Shown piece after piece: positions 1-9,298 of a stretch of 64,000 nucleotides of DNA. Position numbers and translations under genes: made by a program. Under the pieces are notes generated by a model. The model saw only the letters and a list, made by a program, of their open reading frames with translations. It did not search any database and was not told where the DNA came from. How positions within the stretch are numbered: position 1 is the stretch's first letter; every line of letters starts with the position of its first letter. This stretch comes from Streptomyces sp. CB02056 (GTDB taxonomy: Bacteria > Actinomycetota > Actinomycetes > Streptomycetales > Streptomycetaceae), in assembly GCF_001905545.1 (NCBI RefSeq), contig NZ_LIPD01000003.1, forward strand, positions 77,142-141,141, in the 5' to 3' direction.

Positions 1-150
1 GGGTGCGTGCATCGCAAGGCGGAGGAGGGAGCCACTGCGGTGGGGGCACCTCCCGGCCGAAGGCTGGGGGCCATTGGCGACCGACGACAACGCGGCGAGG
101 TGCGTGCCCCGGCGTCGGCCCGCAGACGCGAGTTCGAAGACGGGCCCTAG
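1..150. mobile_element. MITE-like inverted-repeat element, right part (left end outside window)
   Basis: These 150 bases match 31362-31511 without indels and with about four substitutions. The complete copy at 31305-31511 has terminal inverted repeats, so this is the right part of a second copy whose left end lies before the window. No transposase is encoded. Its last bases (CTAG, 147-150) provide the TAG stop codon of the minus-strand hydrolase. Mobility is inferred from the structure and from having two nearly identical copies. Confidence 0.75.
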
Positions 151-1253
151 AGGAGCGGGGTGAGCCAGCGGCGGAGGAGTTCGGTGTAGCGGTCGGGGGC
201 GGTGTTCCAGAGGGTGGCGTGGTCGGCGCCGGGGAAGGGCTGGAGGCTCACCACGTCGCGGCGGGCGGCGGCCAGCTTCTCGGCGGCGCCGAAGGGCGCG
301 ATCCGGTCCTCGGGGCTGTGCAGGAGGAGGGTCGGCACCCGCAGGTCGGTGCCGTCGGCGATGCGGCCGAAGTCGGCGAGGTCGACCCCGGTGCGGCCCT
401 CGGCGGCGAGGGCGCCGAGCTCGGCGGCGACGCCCTGGAAGCCGGCCCGGGCGGCGTCCCGGCGGGCGGAGGCGGGCAGGTCGAGCACGGGCGAGTCGAG
501 GATCAGACCGCGGACGGCATGCGACCAGGCGGAGCGGGCCATGGTCTGCAGCACGATGGTCGCGCCGACGGACCAGCCGTACAGGATCACCTTGCCCGCG
601 CCGCTGTCGAGCGCCAGTCGTACCGCCGCCTCGATGTCGCGCCACTCGGTCTCGCCGAAGTGGCTGAGCCCGTCCGGGGAGGCGGGGGCGCCCCGGTCGC
701 CGCGGTAGGTGACGGCGAGGGCGGGCAGGCCGAGCCGGTCGAGGACGGGGAGCACCGGGAGGGTCTGCCGGCGGTCGTCGCCGGGGCCGTGCACCAGGAT
801 CACCCAGGTGCCGCGCTTGCCGTCGAGCCGCCAGGCGGGGAGGGCGCCGAGCTCGCCGTCGGCGGTGGTGTCGGCGAAGGCGAGGCCGAGCGCCTCGGTG
901 GGGTCGCCGAGGTGGACCCGCGGGGTGAAGCGGACCTCCGTGCCGGGGACGAGGGTGCCCCGGTCGGCGCGGACCAGTCGGCGGGTGACGCCCTGTTCGT
1001 CGGCGTGCAGCACCTCCTCGACGACCGCGTGCCCGCCGTCCGCCCACTCCACCGCCCAGCGGCCGGGGCGCAGGCTCGCGGGGCCGCGGGTGAAGGTGAC
1101 CCGGCCGGCGGCGAGGGCGCGGACCTGGACCGGCCCGGACTCCTGGACGGCGGTCACCGGACGGACCATCCGCTCGGAGGCCCGGCGGCCGACCACCAGC
1201 ACGGCGGCCCCCACCGCGGCAGCCGCCACGACGGCGGCGGTTCCCCAACGCAT
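147..1253 (-). CDS. alpha/beta hydrolase, membrane-anchored
   Basis: This 368-residue protein starts with a single hydrophobic segment (about residues 3-22), suggesting an N-terminal membrane anchor or uncleaved signal. The alpha/beta-hydrolase fold follows. An oxyanion-type HGPGDDR segment, the nucleophile elbow GWSVG, an acid in HSPEDRIAP and a catalytic histidine in GADHATLW form the expected triad. The ATG at 1253 is preferred over a GTG at 1277 because GGGGAG sits just upstream of it. The substrate cannot be told. The TAG stop lies in the terminal CTAG of the adjacent MITE-like repeat. Confidence 0.85.
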   Translation of the reverse strand: MRWGTAAVVAAAAVGAAVLVVGRRASERMVRPVTAVQESGPVQVRALAAGRVTFTRGPASLRPGRWAVEWADGGHAVVEEVLHADEQGVTRRLVRADRGTLVPGTEVRFTPRVHLGDPTEALGLAFADTTADGELGALPAWRLDGKRGTWVILVHGPGDDRRQTLPVLPVLDRLGLPALAVTYRGDRGAPASPDGLSHFGETEWRDIEAAVRLALDSGAGKVILYGWSVGATIVLQTMARSAWSHAVRGLILDSPVLDLPASARRDAARAGFQGVAAELGALAAEGRTGVDLADFGRIADGTDLRVPTLLLHSPEDRIAPFGAAEKLAAARRDVVSLQPFPGADHATLWNTAPDRYTELLRRWLTPLL

Positions 1254-1277
1254 CTCGCTCCCCGCTCTGTTGTTCAC

Positions 1278-1544
1278 GGACGTTGTTCACGGACGTTCTT
1301 CACGGACCGGACGGTGTTCGAGCCCCAGTTCACCGGCGCTCCGCCCGACCGGCCACCGGGCTGGGCCGTCCGGGTCACCCGGCGGGCGCTCCCGGGGTGC
1401 TCAGGGCGGTACTCAGGGCGGTACTCAGGGGGTGCCGGTGGCGAGGGTCGGGGCGGGGCCGCGCCGGGCGATCCGACCGGGCGTCAGCGGCGTCCCCGTG
1501 TGACCAACCCCTCCGTGACCTCGGTTGACTCCCGGTTCGGGCCC
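1278..1544. other. intergenic region between hydrolase and cobalamin riboswitch
   Basis: No gene is supported here. It should contain the divergent promoters of the hydrolase (-) and of the riboswitch-led cobalamin operon (+). Within it, 1400-1430 is a 12-bp tandem repeat (CTCAGGGCGGTA, about 2.6 copies). ORFs through this stretch are frame shadows. Confidence 0.5.
1400..1430. repeat. 12-bp tandem repeat
   Basis: The unit CTCAGGGCGGTA occurs at 1400-1411 and 1412-1423, and its first seven bases again at 1424-1430. It is intergenic, and no function is evident. Confidence 0.7.
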
Positions 1545-1745
1545 GTGATGGGATCCTGGGGCCAAACGGAGGCATGGAGAGGAAGCCGGTGGAAGTCCGG
1601 CGCGGTCCCGCCACTGTCACCGGGGAGCACGCTCGGAACATCGCCACGGCGGGCCGTCGACGGCTGCTGGAAGGCTCCGGGGGTGCGTTCGACCCGGAAG
1701 CCAGGAGACTCTCGCCGCCGTCACGTCGATCCAGGGCGCGGACCC
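1545..1745 (+). ncRNA. cobalamin riboswitch
   Basis: The conserved B12-box core is at 1582-1617, with CCGGTGGAAGTCCGG followed by GCGGTCCCGCCACTGT. The downstream conserved element GAAGCCAGGAGACTC is at 1697-1711. Order and spacing match the cobalamin aptamer. It ends about 65 nt before cobD, so it probably represses the cobD-cobQ-chelatase-cobO-cobB operon when adenosylcobalamin is abundant. Outer boundaries are approximate. Confidence 0.93.
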
Positions 1746-1809
1746 TGAGTGAGGACACGCACGCGATGCAGGCTGCCCCGCCCGGCCGGACTCCGAGCTG
1801 CCCTCTGTC

Positions 1810-2832
1810 GTGCGGCCGATGACCCCGCGCGCGCCTTCCCCCGCTCCGCGCCCGCTGACCCGAGCCTCGCGCCCGCTGGCCCGCGCCGCCGTGTTCGCGC
1901 TCGGCGCCGCCGCGGGCTACGCCGCCGACGCCCGCTTCGCCGACCCCCGCCGGGGCCACCCGGTGGCCGTCTTCGGCAGCGCCGCGACCCGGCTGGAGCG
2001 GCGGTTGTGGCGCGACGACCGTGCCGCCGGGGCCGGGTACACCGCGCTGTGCGTGGGCGCGGTCACGGCGGGCGCGCTCGCCCTGGACCGTACGGTGGGC
2101 CGACGCCCGCTGGGCCGGGCGGCGCTGGCGGCGGCCGCGACCTGGACGGTGCTCGGCGGCACCTCGCTGACCCGGGAGGCCCGCACCATCGGCCGCTCAC
2201 TGGCCGCCGGCGACCTCGCCGCCGCCCGGGAGCGGCTGCCGCACCTGTGCGGGCGGGACCCGAGCGCGCTGGACGGGCAGCAGATCGCCCGGGCGGTGGT
2301 CGAGTCGGTGGCCGAGAACACCGCCGACGCCGTGGTGAACGCGCTGACCTGGGGCGCCCTGGCCGGCACCCCCGGCCTGCTGGCCTTCCGCGCCGTGAAC
2401 ACCCTGGACGCCATGGTCGGCCACCGCTCGCCCCGCTACGCCCGGTTCGGCTGGGCCTCGGCCCGGCTGGACGACGTGGCGGGCTGGCCGGGCGCCCGGC
2501 TGACGGCGCTGCTGACGGTGGCCGCCGCCCCCGAGCCCCGGACCGCCTGGCGGGTCTGGCGGCGCGACGGCTCCGCGCACCCGAGCCCGAACGCGGGCCA
2601 GGCCGAATCGGCGTTCGCCGGCGCGGTGGGCGTCCGACTGGGCGGCACACTGCGGTACGGGGAGCGGGTGGAGCACCGGCCCGTCCTGGGCGCGGAGCTG
2701 CGGCCGGTGACGGTGGACGACATCGAGCGGGCCTGCGCGCTCTCCCGGCGGGTGGGCGCACTGGCGCTGGGTACGACGGTCGCGGGGCACGTCCTGCTGC
2801 GGGCACTGCTGAAGAAGAGGGGACGGGCATGA
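1810..2832 (+). CDS. cobD: adenosylcobinamide-phosphate synthase CobD/CbiB
   Basis: This integral membrane enzyme attaches the aminopropanol arm to adenosylcobyric acid late in cobalamin synthesis. The 340-residue protein has family hallmarks: [12 protein letters not shown] near the N-terminus, [56 protein letters not shown] and a C-terminal hydrophobic segment. It is the first gene after the riboswitch. The GTG at 1810 and the ATG at 1819 are both possible starts and neither has a clear Shine-Dalgarno. Its stop overlaps the cobQ start by 4 bp (ATGA), so translation is probably coupled. Confidence 0.93.
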   Translation: MRPMTPRAPSPAPRPLTRASRPLARAAVFALGAAAGYAADARFADPRRGHPVAVFGSAATRLERRLWRDDRAAGAGYTALCVGAVTAGALALDRTVGRRPLGRAALAAAATWTVLGGTSLTREARTIGRSLAAGDLAAARERLPHLCGRDPSALDGQQIARAVVESVAENTADAVVNALTWGALAGTPGLLAFRAVNTLDAMVGHRSPRYARFGWASARLDDVAGWPGARLTALLTVAAAPEPRTAWRVWRRDGSAHPSPNAGQAESAFAGAVGVRLGGTLRYGERVEHRPVLGAELRPVTVDDIERACALSRRVGALALGTTVAGHVLLRALLKKRGRA

Positions 2833-4343
2833 GCAACGCACTGCTGGTCGCGGGGACGACCTCGGACGCGGGCAAGAGCGTGGTGACGGCCGGGATCTGC
2901 CGGTGGCTCGCCCGCCAGGGCGTACGGGTCGCGCCGTTCAAGGCGCAGAACATGTCGCTCAACTCCTTCGTCACCGCCGACGGCGCCGAGATCGGCCGCG
3001 CCCAGGCGATGCAGGCGCAGGCCGCCCGGGTGGAGCCGGAGGCGGCGATGAACCCGGTGCTGCTCAAGCCGGGCGCGGACGGCCGCAGCCAGGTGGTGCT
3101 GCTCGGCCGACCGGTGGCCGAGGTCGGCGCGCTGGACTACCGCGAGCGCAAGCCCGTCCTGCTGGAGCGCGCCCTGGAGTGCCTGGCCGACCTGCGCGGC
3201 CGCTACGACGTGGTGGTCTGCGAGGGCGCGGGATCGCCCGCCGAGATCAACCTGCGCGACCGCGACATCGCCAACATGGGCCTGGCCACGGCCGCCGCCC
3301 TGCCGGTGGTGGTGGTCGGGGACATCGACCGCGGCGGGGTCTTCGCGGCGATGTACGGGACGCTGGCGCTGCTGTCGGCGGAGGACCAGCGGCACGTGGC
3401 GGGCTGGTTCGTCAACAAGTTCCGCGGCGACGCGCGGCTGCTGGCGCCCGGGCTGGAGATGCTGCACGAGCTGACCGGCCGTCCGGTGCTGGGCACGCTG
3501 CCGATGCTGCCCGGGCTCTGGCTGGACGCCGAGGACTCGCTGGACCTGTCCACCGTGGCGGACCGGGCGGACGGGCCCGGGCCGCTCGGCGCGGACGTGC
3601 TGCGGGTGGCCGTGGTGCGCTTCCCCCGGCTGTCCAACTTCACCGACATGGACGCGCTCGCGCAGGAGCCGGGCGTGCTGGTCCGCTGGGCGACCAGGCC
3701 GGAGGAGCTGGCCGACGCCGACCTGGTGGTGCTGCCCGGTACCCGGGCCACCGTCGCGGACCTCGCCTGGCTGCGCGAGCGCGGCCTGGAGCCGGCCCTG
3801 AAGGCGCGGGTGGCGGCCGGACTGCCGGTCCTCGGGGTCTGCGGCGGCTACCAGATGCTGGCGCACTCCATCGTGGACGAGGTCGAGTCGAAGGCGGGCG
3901 CCGTCGACGGTCTCGGGCTGCTGCCGACGCGGGTGCGGTTCGGCGTCGAGAAGGTGCTGGCGCGGCCGGTCGGCGAGGCGTTCGGGCAGCGGGTCGAGGG
4001 CTACGAGATCCACCACGGGGTGGTGACCGTGGAGGGGGGCAGTCCCTTCCTGGACGGCTGCCGGGTCGGCCCGGTCTGGGGCACCACCTGGCACGGCGCG
4101 CTGGAGAACGACGGGTTCCGCCGCGAACTCCTGCGCGAGGTCGCCGAGTTGTCCGGCCGGGCGTTCGTCCCGGCGCCGGACACCTCCTTCGCCGCGGCGC
4201 GCGAGGCCCGGCTGGACCGGCTGGGCGACCTGATCGAGGAGCACGCGGACACCGACGCGCTGTGGAAGCTGATCGAGGGCGGGGTGCCGGCGGCCGGATC
4301 GCTGCCGTTCCTCCCGCCCGGGGCCCCTGGGAGTGACGCATGA
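2829..4343 (+). CDS. cobQ: cobyric acid synthase CobQ
   Basis: The enzyme amidates four side chains of adenosylcobyrinic acid a,c-diamide, using glutamine and ATP. The 504-residue protein begins with a dethiobiotin-synthetase-like P-loop domain ([23 protein letters not shown]) and ends with a class I glutamine amidotransferase domain. The latter shows nucleophile Cys338 in GVCGGYQML and a histidine pair in YEIHHGV (about 395-396). The start overlaps the cobD stop. Upstream in-frame extension toward 1749 is not real, because it would read through the cobD coding region in another frame. Confidence 0.96.
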   Translation: MSNALLVAGTTSDAGKSVVTAGICRWLARQGVRVAPFKAQNMSLNSFVTADGAEIGRAQAMQAQAARVEPEAAMNPVLLKPGADGRSQVVLLGRPVAEVGALDYRERKPVLLERALECLADLRGRYDVVVCEGAGSPAEINLRDRDIANMGLATAAALPVVVVGDIDRGGVFAAMYGTLALLSAEDQRHVAGWFVNKFRGDARLLAPGLEMLHELTGRPVLGTLPMLPGLWLDAEDSLDLSTVADRADGPGPLGADVLRVAVVRFPRLSNFTDMDALAQEPGVLVRWATRPEELADADLVVLPGTRATVADLAWLRERGLEPALKARVAAGLPVLGVCGGYQMLAHSIVDEVESKAGAVDGLGLLPTRVRFGVEKVLARPVGEAFGQRVEGYEIHHGVVTVEGGSPFLDGCRVGPVWGTTWHGALENDGFRRELLREVAELSGRAFVPAPDTSFAAAREARLDRLGDLIEEHADTDALWKLIEGGVPAAGSLPFLPPGAPGSDA

Positions 4344-4443
4344 GCCGGACACGGACGCAGGGCTGGGCAGGACCGCCGAACCGGGCGGGGCGGCAGGGCC
4401 GGGCACGATCACAGAGTCAGGCACGACAGGACTGGGGTACGGC

Positions 4444-6570
4444 ATGAGTGACGTCCGCTATCCGTTCACCGCGATCGTCGGCATGGCCGACCTGCGGCTC
4501 GGACTGCTGCTGAACGCGGTCTCCCCGGCCGTGGGCGGCGTGCTGGTGCGCGGCGAGAAGGGCACCGCGAAGTCGACCATGGTGCGCGCGCTGGCCGGCC
4601 TGCTGCCGTCCATCGCCACCGTGGACGACTGCCGCTTCGCCTGCGACCCGGCCGCGCCCGACCCGCAGTGCCCGGACGGGCCGCACGACTCCCCGTCCTC
4701 CTCCGAACGGCCCTCCCAGCTGGTCGAGTTGCCGGTCGGCGTGGCCGAGGACCGGATCGTCGGCTCGCTCGACCTGGAGCGGGCGCTGGCCGAGGGCGTC
4801 AAGGCCTACGAGCCCGGACTGCTCGCCCGGGCGCACCGCGGCGTGCTCTACATCGACGAGGTGAACCTGCTCCAGGACCACGTGGTGGACCTGCTGCTGG
4901 ACGCCGCCGCGATGGGCCGCTCGTACGTCGAGCGCGAGGGCGTGTCGGTGCGGCACGCGGCCCGGTTCCTGCTGGTCGGCACCATGAACCCGGAGGAGGG
5001 CGAGCTGCGGCCGCAGCTGCTCGACCGGTTCGGCCTGACCGTCGAGATCGCCGCCACCCGGGACCCGGCCGAGCGCGCCGAGGTGGTCCGCCGCCGGCTC
5101 GGGTACGACGCGGACCCGGCCGGCTTCGCCGCGCGGTTCGCCGAGGAGGAGCGGGCGCTCGCCGAACGCATCACCGCGGCACGGGAGTTGCTGCCCAAGG
5201 TCGAGCTGACCGATGTGGCGCTGCGTCAGATCACCGCCGTGTGCGCCGCGTTCGAGGTGGACGGGCTGCGCGCGGACATCGTGATGGCCCGCACCGCCGT
5301 CGCGCTGGCCGCCTGGGACGGGCGCACCGAGGTGCTGGAGGAGGACGTCCGCAAGGCCGCCCAGCTGGCACTGCCGCACCGCCGTCGCCGCAACCCCTTC
5401 GACGCGCCCGGGCTGGACGAGGAGCAGCTGGACCGGACGCTGGAGGAGCACGCCCAGCAGGAGGAGCCGGAGCCCGAGGACGACGGGCCCGGCCCGGACG
5501 GCGACGGTGGCGGCAGCGACGACGGCGACGGGCCGGAGGGCGGCCCGGACGGGGGCGGCCCCGACGGCGGCGGCGCGCCCGAGCCGTCCGACGGCGGCCC
5601 CGAGGCGCCCGAGGCGCCCTCCCCCGAGGACCCCGCCTCCGATGGCCCCGAGGCACCCGCACAGCCGCCCGTACCGGCCCAACACCCGGCCCCCGCGCGG
5701 GAGTCGGCGCCGGTCGCGGCCGGCGACCCGTACCGGACGCGACTGTTCACCGTGAAGGGCACCGGGCGCGGCGCCCAGGGCCGCCGCTCCCCCGCCGAGA
5801 CCACCGGCGGGCACACCATCCGCGCCCGCCGCCCGCAGGGCGCGCTCGCCCGGCTGCACCTGACCGCGACCCTCCAGGCCGCCGCGCCGCACCAGGCCGC
5901 GCGCGGGCGCAGCGGGCGGGCACTGGTGGTGCACAAGGACGACTTCCGCGAACAGGTGCGCCAGGGACGGGAGTCCAACCTGGTGCTGTTCGTGGTGGAC
6001 GCCTCCGGCTCGATGGCCGCCCGGCAGCGGATGACCGCCGTCAAGGGTGCGGTGCTGTCGCTGCTGATGGACGCCTACCAGCGCCGCGACAAGATCGGCA
6101 TGATCACCTTCCGGGGCTCGGGCGCCGAGCTGGCACTGCCGCCCACCTCCTCGGTGGAGGTCGGCGCGGCCCGGCTGGAGTCGCTGCCCACCGGCGGGCG
6201 GACCCCGCTGGCCGCCGGCCTGCTGCGCGCCCACGAGGTGCTGCGGGTGGAGCGGCTGCGCGACCCGAGCCGGCGCCCGCTGCTGGTCGTGGTGACCGAC
6301 GGCCGGGCCACCGGCGGGCGGGACGCGCTCGCCCAGTCGCGCCGCGCGGCCGCGCTGTTCGCGGCGCAGGGCACGGCCAGCGTGGTGCTGGACTGCGAGT
6401 CCGGCCCGGTCCGCCTGGGCCTGGCCCGCACCCTGGCCGGGCTGCTCGGCGGGACCGCCGTCAGCCTGGACGAGCTGCGCGCCGAGGGCGTGGCCTCGCT
6501 CGTCCGCGAGAACCGCGCCGCGGACCGCTCCGCGAACCGTTCGACCACTTCGATGCGAAAGGCGGCCTGA
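4444..6570 (+). CDS. ChlI/ChlD-type cobaltochelatase ATPase subunit
   Basis: This is a single-chain fusion of the AAA+ (BchI-like) and vWA (BchD-like) subunits of metal chelatases, about 708 residues. It shows Walker A GEKGTAKST (about 36-44), Walker B VLYIDEVN (about 132), an acidic Pro/Gly/Asp-rich linker (about 333-430) and a MIDAS motif DASGSM (about 517-523). It should power cobalt insertion together with a large CobN subunit, which is not encoded in this window. The ATG at 4444 begins the conserved MSDVRYPFTAIVG; the GTG at 4333 would add a low-complexity extension inside the cobQ end. Confidence 0.9.
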   Translation: MSDVRYPFTAIVGMADLRLGLLLNAVSPAVGGVLVRGEKGTAKSTMVRALAGLLPSIATVDDCRFACDPAAPDPQCPDGPHDSPSSSERPSQLVELPVGVAEDRIVGSLDLERALAEGVKAYEPGLLARAHRGVLYIDEVNLLQDHVVDLLLDAAAMGRSYVEREGVSVRHAARFLLVGTMNPEEGELRPQLLDRFGLTVEIAATRDPAERAEVVRRRLGYDADPAGFAARFAEEERALAERITAARELLPKVELTDVALRQITAVCAAFEVDGLRADIVMARTAVALAAWDGRTEVLEEDVRKAAQLALPHRRRRNPFDAPGLDEEQLDRTLEEHAQQEEPEPEDDGPGPDGDGGGSDDGDGPEGGPDGGGPDGGGAPEPSDGGPEAPEAPSPEDPASDGPEAPAQPPVPAQHPAPARESAPVAAGDPYRTRLFTVKGTGRGAQGRRSPAETTGGHTIRARRPQGALARLHLTATLQAAAPHQAARGRSGRALVVHKDDFREQVRQGRESNLVLFVVDASGSMAARQRMTAVKGAVLSLLMDAYQRRDKIGMITFRGSGAELALPPTSSVEVGAARLESLPTGGRTPLAAGLLRAHEVLRVERLRDPSRRPLLVVVTDGRATGGRDALAQSRRAAALFAAQGTASVVLDCESGPVRLGLARTLAGLLGGTAVSLDELRAEGVASLVRENRAADRSANRSTTSMRKAA

Positions 6571-6576
6571 GCCGAC

Positions 6577-7182
6577 ATGCCCAAGGGAGTCCCCGAGAGC
6601 GTCCCCGACGACGGCCTGACGACCCGTCAGCGCCGCACGCTGCCGATCACCGCCGTGCACACCGGCCCCGGCAAGGGCAAGTCCACGGCCGCGTTCGGCA
6701 TGGCGCTGCGGGCCTGGAACCAGGGCTGGCCGGTCGGGGTGTTCCAGTTCGTGAAGTCCGCCAAGTGGAAGGTCGGCGAGGAGAACGCGCTGCGCGTGCT
6801 CGGCGCCTCCGGCGAGGGCGGCACCGTCGACTGGCACAAGATGGGCTCCGGCTGGTCCTGGATCCAGCGCTCCGCCGAGCAGGAGATGTCCAGCGAGGAG
6901 GCGGCCAAGGAGGGCTGGGAGCAGGTCAAGCGCGACCTCGCGGCCGAGACCTACCGCTTCTACGTGCTCGACGAGTTCACCTACCCGATGCACTGGGGGT
7001 GGGTCGACCCGGACGAGGTGGTCGCCGTGCTCAAGGACCGCCCGGGCAGCCAGCACGTCGTCATCACCGGCCGGTACGCGCCCGAGGCGCTGACCGGCTT
7101 CGCCGACCTGGTCACCGAGATGACCAAGGTCAAGCACCCCATGGACGCCGGCCGCAAGGGCCAGCGCGGTATCGAGTGGTAG
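6577..7182 (+). CDS. cobO: corrinoid adenosyltransferase CobO
   Basis: The enzyme transfers the adenosyl group of ATP to cob(I)yrinic acid a,c-diamide. The 201-residue protein has the P-loop GPGKGKSTA (about 30-38), the conserved KSAKWKVGEE segment, VLDEFTYPMHWGW and a C-terminal TKVKHPMDAGRKGQRGIEW, all typical of CobO. It begins 6 bp after the chelatase gene and ends 4 bp before cobB, so it sits inside the riboswitch-led operon. Confidence 0.95.
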   Translation: MPKGVPESVPDDGLTTRQRRTLPITAVHTGPGKGKSTAAFGMALRAWNQGWPVGVFQFVKSAKWKVGEENALRVLGASGEGGTVDWHKMGSGWSWIQRSAEQEMSSEEAAKEGWEQVKRDLAAETYRFYVLDEFTYPMHWGWVDPDEVVAVLKDRPGSQHVVITGRYAPEALTGFADLVTEMTKVKHPMDAGRKGQRGIEW

Positions 7183-7186
7183 ACCG

Positions 7187-8560
7187 TTGAGCAACATCCC
7201 CCGCCTCGTCGTCGCCGCGCCCTCCTCGGGCGCCGGCAAGACCACCGTCGCCACCGGCCTGATCGCGGCGCTCGCCGCGCGCGGGCTGGCGGTGTCGCCG
7301 CACAAGGTCGGCCCCGACTACATCGACCCGGGCTACCACGCGCTCGCCGCCGGGCGCCCGGGCCGCAACCTGGACGCCTTCATGTGCGGGCCGGAGCGGA
7401 TCGCGCCGCTGTTCCTGCACGGCGCGGCGGGGGCGGACGTCGCCGTCGTCGAGGGGGTCATGGGCCTGTTCGACGGGGCCTCCGGGCGCGGCGAACTGGC
7501 CTCCACGGCGCACGTCGCCAAGCTGCTGCGGGCGCCGGTGGTACTGGTCGTGGACGGCTCCTCGCAGTCCCGCTCGGTGGCCGCGCTGGTGCACGGCTTC
7601 GCCTCCTGGGACCCGCAGGTGCGGCTCGCCGGGGTGATCCTCAACCGGGTCGCCTCCGACCGGCACGAGCACCTGCTGCGCGAGGCCCTGGAGGAGGGCT
7701 CCGGCGTGCCGGTGCTGGGCGCGCTGCGCCGCTCGACGGCGGTCGCCACACCCTCCCGCCACCTCGGGCTGATCCCGGCGGTGGAACGCTCGGCGGAGGC
7801 CCTCCGGGCGGTCGCCGACATGGGTGAACTGGTCACCTCCTCGGTCGACTTGGAAGCCCTGCTCGAACTCGCCCGGACGGCACCGGAGTTGGACGCCGAA
7901 CCCTGGGACCCGTCGGCCGAGGTCACCCCGGTGGCCGGCCGGCCCCGGATCGCGGTGGCGGGCGGCGCGGCCTTCTCCTTCTCGTACGCCGAGAACGCCG
8001 AACTGCTCGGCGCGGCGGGCGCGGAGGTGGTCCCGTTCGACCCGCTGCACGCCTCCTCCCTGCCCGCCGGAACGGCCGGCCTGGTCATCGGCGGCGGCTT
8101 CCCCGAGCTGTACGTCCGCGAGCTGAGCGGCAACGCCCCGCTGCGCGCCGCCATCGCCGCGTTCGCCGCCGCGGGCGGGCCGGTCGCCGCCGAGTGCGCC
8201 GGACTGCTCTACCTGGGACGGGAGTTGGACGGCCTGCCGATGTGCGGCGTTCTGCCCACCGACGCCCGGATGACCGAACGCCTCACCCTCGGCTACCGGG
8301 AGGCGGTCGCCCTGCACGACTCCCCGCTGGCCCCGGCCGGCACCAGGCTGCGCGGCCACGAGTTCCACCGCACGGTCTGCGAGCCCGGCGCGGGCGAACT
8401 CCCCGCCTGGGGCTGGCGCCTGCCGACCGGCCCCCGCACCGAGGGCTTCGCGAGCGGCAACGTGCACGCTTCCTACCTGCACCTGCACTGGGCGGGCGCA
8501 CCGGCGGTGGCCGCCTCCTTCACCGCCGCGGCGGCGGCCTTCGCGGCGGGGGCGGCGTAG
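7187..8560 (+). CDS. cobB: cobyrinic acid a,c-diamide synthase CobB/CbiA
   Basis: The enzyme amidates the a and c carboxylates of (hydrogeno)cobyrinic acid with glutamine and ATP. The 457-residue protein has an N-terminal P-loop domain (APSSGAGKTTVA; KVGPDYIDPGYH) and a C-terminal amidotransferase domain with Cys337 in AAECAGLLYLG and the histidine of GHEFHRT. It uses a TTG start at 7187, four bases after the cobO stop. It is the last gene of the operon; a hairpin follows at 8622-8640. Confidence 0.94.
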   Translation: MSNIPRLVVAAPSSGAGKTTVATGLIAALAARGLAVSPHKVGPDYIDPGYHALAAGRPGRNLDAFMCGPERIAPLFLHGAAGADVAVVEGVMGLFDGASGRGELASTAHVAKLLRAPVVLVVDGSSQSRSVAALVHGFASWDPQVRLAGVILNRVASDRHEHLLREALEEGSGVPVLGALRRSTAVATPSRHLGLIPAVERSAEALRAVADMGELVTSSVDLEALLELARTAPELDAEPWDPSAEVTPVAGRPRIAVAGGAAFSFSYAENAELLGAAGAEVVPFDPLHASSLPAGTAGLVIGGGFPELYVRELSGNAPLRAAIAAFAAAGGPVAAECAGLLYLGRELDGLPMCGVLPTDARMTERLTLGYREAVALHDSPLAPAGTRLRGHEFHRTVCEPGAGELPAWGWRLPTGPRTEGFASGNVHASYLHLHWAGAPAVAASFTAAAAAFAAGAA

Positions 8561-8577
8561 TCCGGGGCTTCGGCGGT

Positions 8578-8613
8578 GGGGGGCGGCGTTGATGGGGGCG
8601 GCGTTGATGGGGG
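8578..8613. repeat. 14-bp G-rich tandem repeat
   Basis: GGGGCGGCGTTGAT is repeated twice in tandem, with a further GGGGGCGG remnant, between cobB and the next gene. No function is evident. Confidence 0.55.
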
Positions 8614-8621
8614 GCGGTCGG

Positions 8622-8640
8622 GGCCGTGCGATCCACGGCC
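8622..8640 (+). terminator. candidate terminator after cobB
   Basis: A 7-bp perfect stem (GGCCGTG/CACGGCC) with a CGATC loop lies about 60 bp after cobB. There is no T-tract, as is usual in streptomycete terminators, so the call rests on structure and position. Confidence 0.4.
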
Positions 8641-8706
8641 GCGCCCCTGTGGCACCTCCGGGATAACGCCGCGACGACGCGGGGTGTGCGGCCGTAGGCT
8701 CCGCGC

Positions 8707-9249
8707 ATGCATGTGATCGTTCTCAACGGCGGGTCCAGCTCCGGCAAGTCGAGCATCGCCCTGCGCCTGCAGGAGCTGCTGCCGGACCCCTGGCTGCACC
8801 TCGGCGCGGACACCATGGTCGAGGCGCTGCCGCCGTCGCTGCGCACCGGCGGCGAGGGCATCGGCGGGCTGGAGGACGGGGACGGGACGGTCGAGGTCGG
8901 CCCGGTCTTCGCCACCCTGGACGCCGCCTGGACGCTCGGGGTCGCGGCGATGGCCCGGGCCGGGGCCCGGATCGTGGTGGACGAGGTGTTCCTCGGCGGC
9001 GCCGCTTCGCAGGCCCGGTGGCGGTCGGCGCTGGAGGGCCTGGACGTGCTCTGGGTCGGGGTGCGCTGCGATCCGGCGGTGGCCGCGAAGCGGGAGGCCG
9101 CCCGCGGCGACCGGGCGGCCGGGATGGCCGCCGCGCAGGCCTCGCTGGTGCACGAGGGCGTCACGTACGACCTGGTCGTCGACACCTCGCGGGCCTCGGT
9201 GGACGACTGCGCCCGGCTCGTCGCCGGGCGGGCAACCTCCGACGGCTGA
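8707..9249 (+). CDS. chloramphenicol phosphotransferase-like P-loop kinase
   Basis: The 180-residue protein opens with [16 protein letters not shown], a P-loop at about residues 8-16. It continues with [12 protein letters not shown] and the C-terminal [27 protein letters not shown], the pattern of the CPT (chloramphenicol 3-O-phosphotransferase-like) family. Members phosphorylate small hydroxylated molecules or are of unknown substrate. There is no antibiotic cluster next to it, so a resistance role is only possible. It is monocistronic and faces the kinase gene convergently. Confidence 0.85.
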   Translation: MHVIVLNGGSSSGKSSIALRLQELLPDPWLHLGADTMVEALPPSLRTGGEGIGGLEDGDGTVEVGPVFATLDAAWTLGVAAMARAGARIVVDEVFLGGAASQARWRSALEGLDVLWVGVRCDPAVAAKREAARGDRAAGMAAAQASLVHEGVTYDLVVDTSRASVDDCARLVAGRATSDG

Positions 9250-9298
9250 GGCCGCACTCTCCCTTCCGGAGCCACCGGCGCCGGGCCCGTCGCCGCCG

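Noticed and set aside
3..1748. 581-codon plus-strand ORF across the MITE and hydrolase
   Set aside because: It runs antisense through a well-supported alpha/beta hydrolase and has the low-complexity composition of a GC-rich shadow frame.
1749..4343. 864-codon ORF suggesting a cobD-cobQ fusion
   Set aside because: Its first 360 codons are a wrong frame through cobD; only the part from 2829 is CobQ, and the ATGA overlap explains the arrangement.
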